From NCBI GenBank assembly GCA_902785575.1, contig CACZZF010000004.1, positions 124,001 to 188,000 on the forward strand: DNA of 64,000 nt, in the 5' to 3' direction. Shown piece by piece: positions 9,512-16,815 of this stretch. The notes under the pieces were generated by a model. It saw only the letters and a program-made list of their open reading frames with translations, ran no database searches and was not told the DNA's origin. Within the stretch, counting starts at the first letter, position 1; each line of letters starts with the position of its first letter. Source of the DNA: an uncultured Bacteroidia bacterium. GTDB lineage: Bacteria; Bacteroidota; Bacteroidia; Bacteroidales; UBA932. The position numbers were made by a program, and so were the translations under genes.

Positions 9512-10840
9512 ATGAAACGAGTCTTGATAATCACATATTACTGGCCGCCATCCGGTGGTTCCGGTGTGCAGAGGTGGGTCAAGTTCGCCAAATACCTTCC
9601 AAAAGAAGGTTGGCAACCTGTCATCTACACTCCTGAGAATCCCGAGCTAACGACCATAGACAAGACTCTCGCTGCGGAGATCCCGCCGGAAGCGGAGGTT
9701 GTCAAGACCCATATTTTCGAGCCTTACGGCATCTATCGCAAACTTATGGGTAAAGGCAGTTCGACTGACCTGAAGGCTTTGACCTCAGCCGGTTCTGATG
9801 GTAACGAGGTCAATCCGGTCAATGGGGGTAAAAAGTCTTGGAAGCAGAAACTATCATTATACATAAGGGGTAATTTCTTTATTCCGGATCCGAGAATCAT
9901 GTGGGTGAGGCCTTCTGTCAAGTTCCTTAAGAGTTACTTGAAGAAGCATCCGGTCGACGCCATTGTCTCAACCGGACCGCCGCAGAGCATGCACCTTATA
10001 GGTCTGGAATTATCGAAAGCCACAGGGCTTCCATGGTTGGCCGACTTCCGCGATCCTTGGACTAAGATTTTTTATTTCAAGCATTTGGAACTCACCCATA
10101 GATCTGAGGCCAAGCATCAGGCTTTGGAGAAGAAAGTAGTGGATGGAGCGACGAGGGTAATCGCGGTATCCCCGATGGTCAAGAAGGATTTCGAGGCCAT
10201 TACCTCCACTCCGGTGGAACTTATAACCAACGGTTTTGATGAAGAGGATTTCAATGATCCTTTCGAGGCTGATGAATATTTCAACATCACGCATACCGGA
10301 CTTTTCGCTTCGGATGGAGATCCTGAGATTCTCTGGAAGGTGCTGGCAGCTAAATGCCAGGAAGATAAAGAATTCCAGAAACTACTAAGAATCAGGCTTG
10401 TAGGTAAGACAGACCAAGAGATTGTGAATTCGATAGAGACCGCCGGGCTCGGACCTAATCTTGTGAATCTCGGCTACCAGAGCCACGAGGTCGCGGTCAG
10501 GGAGCAAAGGAATGCTTCCGTTCTGATCCTTCCTTTGAGAAAAGAGCCCGAGTACGAGGCGGTCCTTCCGGGAAAGTTGTTTGAGTATCTTGCTTCCCGT
10601 AGGCCGATTCTTGGAATAGGTCAAACTGACGGTGCTATGGCTCAGGTTGTCAGGAACACTGGCTCCGGAATAGTGTATGATTGGAATGAGGAGCAGAAGA
10701 TACGCCGATGGGTTGATTTCAGTTGGGAGGAGTTCAAAAACCATGAGCTGCTGGACAATGCCACCGATATATCCATGTACAGCCGGCGCAGGCTGACTAA
10801 ACGTCTCGTCTCCCTTCTTGAAGAAATAACTAAAAGCTGA
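9512..10840 (+). CDS. GT-B fold glycosyltransferase (family 4-like)
   Basis: 442 residues. The N-terminus MKRVLIITYYWPPSGGSGVQ is the glycine-rich acceptor loop of GT4-type enzymes found in Bacteroidota envelope glycan clusters; a Rossmann segment AIVSTGPPQSMHLIG and LADFRDPW follow. The C-terminal donor-binding half has VRLVGKTDQE and the EX7E-like stretch EYEAVLPGKLFEYLA. No signal peptide or transmembrane segment is visible, so it acts at the cytosolic face, transferring a sugar from a nucleotide donor to an unidentified acceptor. It overlaps the YfhO-like gene by one base (TGATG), which points to coupled translation and a shared envelope pathway. Donor and acceptor cannot be read from the sequence. 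Confidence 0.88.
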   Translation: MKRVLIITYYWPPSGGSGVQRWVKFAKYLPKEGWQPVIYTPENPELTTIDKTLAAEIPPEAEVVKTHIFEPYGIYRKLMGKGSSTDLKALTSAGSDGNEVNPVNGGKKSWKQKLSLYIRGNFFIPDPRIMWVRPSVKFLKSYLKKHPVDAIVSTGPPQSMHLIGLELSKATGLPWLADFRDPWTKIFYFKHLELTHRSEAKHQALEKKVVDGATRVIAVSPMVKKDFEAITSTPVELITNGFDEEDFNDPFEADEYFNITHTGLFASDGDPEILWKVLAAKCQEDKEFQKLLRIRLVGKTDQEIVNSIETAGLGPNLVNLGYQSHEVAVREQRNASVLILPLRKEPEYEAVLPGKLFEYLASRRPILGIGQTDGAMAQVVRNTGSGIVYDWNEEQKIRRWVDFSWEEFKNHELLDNATDISMYSRRRLTKRLVSLLEEITKS

Positions 10841-13443
10841 TGAACAAGACACAGAAAAATATTCTCACTTACGTAGGTATCCTCCTGCTGTTTGTCGTCC
10901 TGGCATATTCATTTGTGCCGCAGGTATTGACAGGAAAGCAGGTCAACCAGAGCGATATCACAGGCTTCAGAGGAATGGTCCAAGAAAGCCACACGTGGCA
11001 TGATATCAATCAAGGGATCTCTCCAAGATGGTCAGGCTCCATGTTCAGCGGCATGCCCAACACTTCTTTCATGGTGTCCCACGAGGGCGATTGGACACAG
11101 CCGATTTTCGACATGATGTTCAAGGGCCCGCAACCGGCTGGCTGGCTGATTATTTCCTTGATTGGCGCGTTCCTTTTGATGCTCGCGCTCGGAATAGATA
11201 AAATCCTGGCGATCGGTGGCGCGATAGCCATCACATTCTGCTCGTATAATTTCCAGATTATCCAGGTCGGACACAACACCAAAATGCGCGCTCTGGCCCT
11301 ACTGCCTTATGTCCTGGCGGCTGTCATATTCACCTATAAAAGCGCCTTGGGCAAAGAAGGAAAATGGAAGGATTGGCTGCCCGTAACATTGCTGGGAGCG
11401 GCCTTGTTCGGTCTGTCCCTTGGCCTTCAGATAAAGGCAAACCACCAGCAGATAACCTACTATCTCGCTTTGATGATAGCGATCTATGTGATAGCGCTTT
11501 TCATTAGTCTGATTGTTGGTAAGGAGCTGAAAACCAAAGCTGTGCGATTCTTTGCCGCATCGGGCTTGCTGCTCGTCCTGGGGCTGGCGGGTATCGGCAC
11601 CAACACCATCAAGCTGGCTCCTCTTTATGAATATACCCAATACACGATGAGGGGCGGTTCCGAGCTTTCCCATCCTGAAGGAGGCACGGTAAATAATGAT
11701 GGTCTTCAGATCGATTACGCCACAGCGTGGTCTTACGGTTGGGAAGAATTGCCTAACTTAATGATACCCAACTTCAACGGAGGTTCCTCCGCCGGATCTG
11801 TCAATCCTAATAAATCTGAGGTTGTCAAACTCTTCAAGCGTGCGGGCCAGGGTAACCCGAAAGACATGGCCAAGTCATTGCCTTTGTATTGGGGACCCCA
11901 ACCGTTTACGGCGGGACCAATGTATATGGGTGCCATTTCGGTCTTCCTTTTCCTGCTAGGCTTGTTCCTTTACAAGGGAAATGAGAAATGGTGGATGCTT
12001 GCCGCTACTATCCTTGCGGTGTTCCTCGCCCTCGGAAACCATTTCATGTGGTTCACGAAACTGTTCTACAACTATGCGCCGATGTACAACAAGTTCAGGA
12101 CGGTTTCAATGGCCTTGATAGTGTTGCAGTTCACCTTACCCATGCTTGGCTTCTTGGTTCTCGACAGGATATTCAAGAATGAATATTCAAAGAAGGAATT
12201 CATGAAGGCTTGCTGGCCAGCTCTCGCGCTGACCGCCGGATTCTGCCTCCTTTGTGTGTTGATTCCGGGAATAGCCGGTTCGTTCACAGGATCTTCTGAC
12301 GCTAATATGCAAGATGTTGTGGCGGATGCCCTTAGGGCTGATCGCAGGCATTTGTTCGTCATAGACTCGCTTTGGTCGATGGTCATGATACTAATGACTT
12401 TCGGTCTTATACTTTGGGCATACAGCGTTCCCTCAAAGGCCCCCAAATCCTATGCTTCCGATCCTCATATCGGCAAAGCCAGGCGTTTTGAGGCGATGGT
12501 TGGAATATGCCTTCTGGTATTCGTGAATATGTTCGTGGTGGGCAAGCGGTATCTGAACGATGATGACTTCGTGACTCCTCGCCAGCTTCAGAACCAATTC
12601 AACCAGAGGACAGTAGATAAGATCATCCTGGAGGATAAGTCTCCTTCGTACAGGGTCTTGGACATAACCTCGGACATATTCAATGACTCTTTCAATCCTT
12701 ATTGGCACAAGAGCATTGGAGGGTACAGTCCCGCGAAACTGCAGAGGTACCAAGACTTGATAGACAGGTATCTGATCAAGGAAATCCAAAGCCTTTACAC
12801 CTCGCTGTCAGGTGCCAAGACGATTGCTGATATGGAAGCCGCGCTTCCGGAAAAGCAGATGCTTTCCGCCTTGAATATGAAGTATCTCATTGTAAGCCCG
12901 GACGCTCCTCCAGTGACCAATCATTACGCTTTCGGAAACGCTTGGTTCGTGGATAGTTTCGTCGATGCCGCGACTCCGGACGATGAGATAGGCCTTATCG
13001 CTACCACAAACCTCCGCACCACCGCTATCATCGGCGCCGATTTCAAGGATGCCGTATCGTCCTTCCCTGTCATCCTGAGCGAAGCGAAGGATCTGGACGA
13101 AGCGAAGGATCTGGACACCATCCAGATGACTTATTATAGTCCTGACGAACTCCATTATCACTATTCCGCAGCTTCAGATCGTCCGGTAGTGTTCAGCGAG
13201 GTCTACTACCCTAAAGGTTGGCATGCCAGTATTGACGGTAATGATTTGCCCTTGTATCGCGCAGACTGGATTCTCCGCGGAGCTATTCTCCCGGCGGGTG
13301 AACATGACATCGTGATGCGATTCGATCCAAAGATATACACTGTCAGCGCCAATGTTTCCAGGGCTTCATCCATCACGCTGTTCCTGCTGCTAGCCGCGGC
13401 TGTCGCCGGGATGTTCCTGGGCCGGAAAGAAGAAACTGAATAA
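10840..13443 (+). CDS. YfhO-family polytopic membrane protein carrying an in-frame REP-like insertion
   Basis: 867 residues with roughly a dozen hydrophobic helices (from NILTYVGILLLFVVLAYSF on) and a C-terminal extracytoplasmic part closed by a last helix (SITLFLLLAAAVAGMFLG). This matches the YfhO family of Bacteroidota, which resembles GT-C membrane glycosyltransferases; in Gram-positive bacteria YfhO proteins take part in glycosylating envelope polymers. The neighbouring GT-B enzyme suggests a role in building or decorating a lipid-linked glycan, which is an inference. At residues about 744-760 the chain reads ILSEAKDLDEAKDLD, encoded by a REP-like repeat with a perfect 18-bp tandem duplication, just before the conserved YYSPDELHYHYS segment. 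This looks like a tolerated insertion in a loop. Confidence 0.88.
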   Translation: MNKTQKNILTYVGILLLFVVLAYSFVPQVLTGKQVNQSDITGFRGMVQESHTWHDINQGISPRWSGSMFSGMPNTSFMVSHEGDWTQPIFDMMFKGPQPAGWLIISLIGAFLLMLALGIDKILAIGGAIAITFCSYNFQIIQVGHNTKMRALALLPYVLAAVIFTYKSALGKEGKWKDWLPVTLLGAALFGLSLGLQIKANHQQITYYLALMIAIYVIALFISLIVGKELKTKAVRFFAASGLLLVLGLAGIGTNTIKLAPLYEYTQYTMRGGSELSHPEGGTVNNDGLQIDYATAWSYGWEELPNLMIPNFNGGSSAGSVNPNKSEVVKLFKRAGQGNPKDMAKSLPLYWGPQPFTAGPMYMGAISVFLFLLGLFLYKGNEKWWMLAATILAVFLALGNHFMWFTKLFYNYAPMYNKFRTVSMALIVLQFTLPMLGFLVLDRIFKNEYSKKEFMKACWPALALTAGFCLLCVLIPGIAGSFTGSSDANMQDVVADALRADRRHLFVIDSLWSMVMILMTFGLILWAYSVPSKAPKSYASDPHIGKARRFEAMVGICLLVFVNMFVVGKRYLNDDDFVTPRQLQNQFNQRTVDKIILEDKSPSYRVLDITSDIFNDSFNPYWHKSIGGYSPAKLQRYQDLIDRYLIKEIQSLYTSLSGAKTIADMEAALPEKQMLSALNMKYLIVSPDAPPVTNHYAFGNAWFVDSFVDAATPDDEIGLIATTNLRTTAIIGADFKDAVSSFPVILSEAKDLDEAKDLDTIQMTYYSPDELHYHYSAASDRPVVFSEVYYPKGWHASIDGNDLPLYRADWILRGAILPAGEHDIVMRFDPKIYTVSANVSRASSITLFLLLAAAVAGMFLGRKEETE
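13069..13116 (+). repeat. REP-like element inside the YfhO gene, with an 18-bp tandem duplication
   Basis: The segment CATCCTGAGCGAAGCGAAGG and its continuation through GATCT match, in opposite orientation, the copy at 35605-35634 with only a few differences. The unit GAAGCGAAGGATCTGGAC occurs twice head to tail at 13081-13098 and 13099-13116 without a mismatch, adding exactly six codons (EAKDLD). Confidence 0.85.
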
Positions 13444-13470
13444 TCGTTTAACTACTTAATAGATAACATT

Positions 13471-13800
13471 ATGGAAGAGAACAAACCTCAAGAGACCATT
13501 GATCCCAGGGATCTTAATGGCGATGGAAAAGTAACGCTCAGCGAGAAAATCCAGTATGCTGCCGGACAGGCTGCCGAGAAGGCAAAGGAAGTTTATGCCG
13601 AAGCCAAGGAGAAAACTGTAGAGGTCGCCGGTAAGGTTGCCGTAAAGAGCAAAGAAGTCGCCGGAAAGGTGGCTGACAAGAGCAAGGAACTTTATGCTGA
13701 GGCCAAAGAAAAAGCCGGAGATCTGAAAGAAAAGGCCGCCGACAAGATCGACACAGCCAAGCAAAAGATCCAGGAGAAGAAAGGCGAAAGCGAGGCTTAG
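13471..13800 (+). CDS. Small charged helical protein, EF-hand-like motif plus LEA-like repeats
   Basis: 109 residues, very rich in Lys, Glu and Ala, with no signal peptide and no Cys. Residues 15-27 (DPRDLNGDGKVTLSE region) match one Ca2+-binding EF-hand or dockerin-type loop (Asp, Asn, Asp, Gly and Glu at the ligand positions). The rest is repeated amphipathic helix with a roughly 11-residue period: KEVYAEAKEK, KEVAGKVADK and KELYAEAKEK recur, resembling group-3 LEA and apolipoprotein-like stress proteins. It could coat membranes or protect proteins under stress; no function is established. It follows the YfhO gene by 27 bp and precedes the DUF4923-like lipoprotein by 2 bp, so co-transcription is likely. 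Confidence 0.8.
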   Translation: MEENKPQETIDPRDLNGDGKVTLSEKIQYAAGQAAEKAKEVYAEAKEKTVEVAGKVAVKSKEVAGKVADKSKELYAEAKEKAGDLKEKAADKIDTAKQKIQEKKGESEA

Positions 13801-13802
13801 TC

Positions 13803-14450
13803 ATGAAAAGGCGTGGTTTCGCGGCCGTGGCCATATTGTGCTGCGCCCTGACTGTTTCAGGGTGCAGCCTTTTTAGGGCCGCCGGCAAAATCGGCAGATT
13901 GTTCGGAGGCGGGAAGAAGTCCACAGTCACCACAATCGTGAAGATTATCGGCTCGGTGTTGGGCCAGTTCTATGACACGACCACTAAGAAGGCATTGGTG
14001 GGTTCATGGGTATATGAGGAGCCCGCCATCCAGTTTGAGAGCCAGAATCTGCTTGACAAGGCTGGCGGTGTTGTGGCGAGCCAGAATGTAGCCGATAACA
14101 TCACTCCGTATTTCGAGATGATAGGCCTTAAGACGGGTGGCATCGCTCTTGACTTGCGGGAGGATAATACGTGCACCATTACCCTTGGTGGTCAGACGAT
14201 TGATGGCACTTATGAGTTCGACGACGAGACAAAGAAACTGTCCTTGAAAGCGGGATTCATTCCGCTTCCTGCGGCTTATCTCTCCATCGTGAACAACCAG
14301 ATGGCGATGACCTATGATTCCAGCATGCTGCTGAACCTTATCAAGGTCATTGGCTCGACTTCTAACCAGTCGACATTCTCATCCGTCGCTTCCCTTGCGG
14401 ATTCTTACGACGGAATGAAGACCGGCTTCACTTTCAAGAAGTCTAAATAA
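13803..14450 (+). CDS. DUF4923-like lipoprotein
   Basis: 215 residues. A lipoprotein signal (MKRRGFAAVAILCCALTV) ends at lipobox VSGCS, so the mature protein is lipid-anchored through Cys21. The body has an Ala/Gly-rich start, LVGSWVYEEPAIQFES and a beta-rich region (LDLREDNTCTITLGGQTIDG) typical of Bacteroidota lipoproteins grouped as DUF4923, which resemble lipocalin-like barrels. No catalytic motif is visible and the function is unknown. The start is fixed by the lipobox and lies 2 bp after the LEA-like gene; it converges on the serpin with an 8-bp gap and no obvious terminator. Confidence 0.8.
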   Translation: MKRRGFAAVAILCCALTVSGCSLFRAAGKIGRLFGGGKKSTVTTIVKIIGSVLGQFYDTTTKKALVGSWVYEEPAIQFESQNLLDKAGGVVASQNVADNITPYFEMIGLKTGGIALDLREDNTCTITLGGQTIDGTYEFDDETKKLSLKAGFIPLPAAYLSIVNNQMAMTYDSSMLLNLIKVIGSTSNQSTFSSVASLADSYDGMKTGFTFKKSK

Positions 14451-14458
14451 TCGATGTA

Positions 14459-15730
14459 TTACTGGCCAGTGTACTGGCCGATAAAAAAGATAGCACCGGT
14501 GCTGACCTCTGTGATGGCATAGAGGAAAGGCCTGTCAGCGTGGAACTCAATGACTCCGGACGGAGGCAATTCGATTGAGTTCTTCATTGTGACATCTGTG
14601 ACAGCAGCCGCTTCGGATCCTTGCTCATCGACTTTGATCTTCGCCTTGTGGATGACTTTGTCGACGTAGACAGGGAGTGTGGTCATATCCGAGAAATCGG
14701 CGATAGGCAGGAATGCTTGATGTATTCCCATCTTGTCAAGTATCTCAGCCATGTTATCGATGCTGAACTCACTCTCAAACGAAGGGAGTTTTACATCCGC
14801 CTCAACTTTGGACATTCCGGAAACAACAGAATTCCAGGTGGTTATATCTAATGAAGATTTGACATCCCCAATAGTTTTTCCGTTTTCCGGAAGGATGACC
14901 AGCATCCTGAAAGCCTGGTTGCCGTACGGAAGGCAGAGGACGCTGCCTGTGCCAGGAATCTTGCCGTAGTTGAAAGTAGCCTTCTGCCACATCATATTCA
15001 CGGAAATCTTCGAACCGTTCTCAAGAGTGAACATTTCTTTTTTGCTGTCACTCTTTTTGAATTGGCTGGACCAAATGCCCTTAAAGTAAGTGGCGTTGAG
15101 GAAATGTGCGAATTCATTAGGCTTGACCGGCTCTTTGAGGAGTTCGGGAATCATCCCGTGGGTCTTCTCGCCACACCACTTGTTGATGAATCCTTTCACG
15201 TCTTCCTTGGAGAAGTCCTTGTAGTATACAAGTGCGTCGTAATATGACTCCACGGCTTTCGCGAAACTGTCTTTCAACTTGGCGCCCCCTCCACTATTGA
15301 CCACCGCCGCATTCGCTATCTCTATTTTCGTTGAGGGATCCACTTTGGCTGATTCTTTCAGCATTTTCGAGCAGAACTCGTTCATCGATCCGGTATCCTG
15401 CCCGAAGCCAAGAGTCTTGTTGATCTCTTCCTTTGTCGTCCCGACCGCGCCGTTGTTGACCATTCCGAAAGCGAATGTCACGCTGAGCGGAGACAGGAGC
15501 ATGCTCTTGCCTTTTTCTATCGCGGAAGCGTTCTTGAAAAGCTCAAGGGCGAAGGTGTTGTTGGCCTGTACATATTCCGCCTCCGCTCTAGTCAAGGTGA
15601 TATCTTTTCTCGGAATCAACTCATCAGCCGGGACGGTATCATCATCAGTATTAACCTTATCACAAAAAGTGAAGGTGACGAGAGCCATAGTGGTCAATAA
15701 TATGTGCCTGCGGATATTCATGGTCAACAA
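14459..15730 (-). CDS. Serpin (serine protease inhibitor), secreted
   Basis: 423 residues. After an export signal (possible but weak lipobox at FTFC; Met4 is an alternative start) the serpin fold runs the full length: NNTFALELFKNAS, SPLSVTFAFGMVNNGA and LNATYFKGIW are hallmark segments. The reactive-loop hinge reads DEQGSEAAAVT, with the small residues needed for loop insertion, so it should be inhibitory. The C-terminal signature is DRPFLYAITEVSTGAIFFIG. By counting from the hinge, P1 falls near Ser or Asn in MKNSIE, which leaves the target protease open. It is the last gene after the S46 peptidase and Mrp (20 bp from Mrp). Gut bacterial serpins are thought to block host or competitor serine proteases. 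Confidence 0.95.
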   Translation of the reverse strand: MLTMNIRRHILLTTMALVTFTFCDKVNTDDDTVPADELIPRKDITLTRAEAEYVQANNTFALELFKNASAIEKGKSMLLSPLSVTFAFGMVNNGAVGTTKEEINKTLGFGQDTGSMNEFCSKMLKESAKVDPSTKIEIANAAVVNSGGGAKLKDSFAKAVESYYDALVYYKDFSKEDVKGFINKWCGEKTHGMIPELLKEPVKPNEFAHFLNATYFKGIWSSQFKKSDSKKEMFTLENGSKISVNMMWQKATFNYGKIPGTGSVLCLPYGNQAFRMLVILPENGKTIGDVKSSLDITTWNSVVSGMSKVEADVKLPSFESEFSIDNMAEILDKMGIHQAFLPIADFSDMTTLPVYVDKVIHKAKIKVDEQGSEAAAVTDVTMKNSIELPPSGVIEFHADRPFLYAITEVSTGAIFFIGQYTGQ

Positions 15731-15750
15731 CTTTTAAACCACATGTGAGA

Positions 15751-16815
15751 TTATCCCGCGGCTTGGGCGATAGTGCGGGCAAGGTCAAGGAAAGCGAGCG
15801 CGTCCGGGCGGGTTGAGAGGGCCGAGGGTTCTCCGGAGTCTCCTCCCTCACGGATGCTTTGGACTATGGGAATCTGGCCGAGAAGCGGAATCCCGTACTT
15901 TTCCGCCATCTTGCGGCCACCGTCTTTGCCGAATATAAAGTATTTGTTTTCAGGTAGTTCCTCTGGAGTGAACCAAGCCATATTCTCAACAAGACCGAAA
16001 ATGTGACGGTTCACATGTTCATTTCGGAACATGTTGACACCCTTCTCCACATCTGAGAGAGCTACTGGTTGTGGCGTTGTGACAATCACAGCTCCTTCCA
16101 TCGGGATGTCATTCACAAGTGAGATGTGGATGTCGCCGGTTCCCGGAGGCATGTCAATGAGCAGGAAGTCCAGGACACCCCACCGGACCTGCAGAATCAT
16201 CTGTTTCAAGGCGTTGCAGGCCATGGGACCTCTCCATATCAAAGCCTGTCCGGGTTCGGCGAAATAGCCGATGGACATCCATTTGACCCCGTATTTCTCG
16301 ATAGGAAGAATGATTTCTTTACCTTCTCCATTTTCCTCCGCGGCTGGGACCTCGTTCTCCGTGCCTGTCATCAGTGGAACCGATGGTCCATACACGTCAG
16401 CGTCAGCGAGTCCGACCCGGTAACCGAGTCTGGCCAGCGCCACGGCCAGGTTGACCGCGACTGTGGATTTGCCCACGCCGCCCTTTCCGGAAGCGATCCC
16501 TATGATGTGACGGACATTGTTCAGTTCCTCTAAACCCAAATCCAATCCAGGCTTCTTTTTTGGAGCCTCTTCCTTGACGATTGTCTTGACCTCCACCTCG
16601 GTCCCCGCGGGGGCGTTACGAATAATAGTCGCTCTGGTGGCTCCGACAAGATATTCAGTCAGCGGGTCACGCCTTTTCGGGAAAGCAAGCGTCACACTAA
16701 CCTTGTTTCCTTCCACGGAGACGGAGTCAACCATCCCCAACTCTATGATATTCTGGCTCCCTTTGGCGGGATGGACCACCTCTAGGAGCCAGCTTTTGAT
16801 TTCAGTATCAGTCAT
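15751..16815 (-). CDS. mrp: Mrp/ApbC-type P-loop iron-sulfur carrier ATPase
   Basis: 354 residues. An N-terminal MIP18/DUF59 domain (residues 1 to about 80) and Lys/Pro-rich linker lead to the ParA/MinD-like ATPase: deviant Walker A IASGKGGVGKST (about 107-118), GLADADVYGPSVPLMTG and LLIDMPPGTGD. The family assembles or delivers Fe-S clusters. The CxxC pair that holds the bridging cluster in Escherichia coli ApbC is missing here: the equivalent loop reads ENMAWFTPEELPENKYF, which has no Cys. This seems to be the variant common in Bacteroidota. The start codon directly follows the TAA of the S46 peptidase gene, so the two are certainly co-transcribed. Confidence 0.95.
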   Translation of the reverse strand: MTDTEIKSWLLEVVHPAKGSQNIIELGMVDSVSVEGNKVSVTLAFPKRRDPLTEYLVGATRATIIRNAPAGTEVEVKTIVKEEAPKKKPGLDLGLEELNNVRHIIGIASGKGGVGKSTVAVNLAVALARLGYRVGLADADVYGPSVPLMTGTENEVPAAEENGEGKEIILPIEKYGVKWMSIGYFAEPGQALIWRGPMACNALKQMILQVRWGVLDFLLIDMPPGTGDIHISLVNDIPMEGAVIVTTPQPVALSDVEKGVNMFRNEHVNRHIFGLVENMAWFTPEELPENKYFIFGKDGGRKMAEKYGIPLLGQIPIVQSIREGGDSGEPSALSTRPDALAFLDLARTIAQAAG

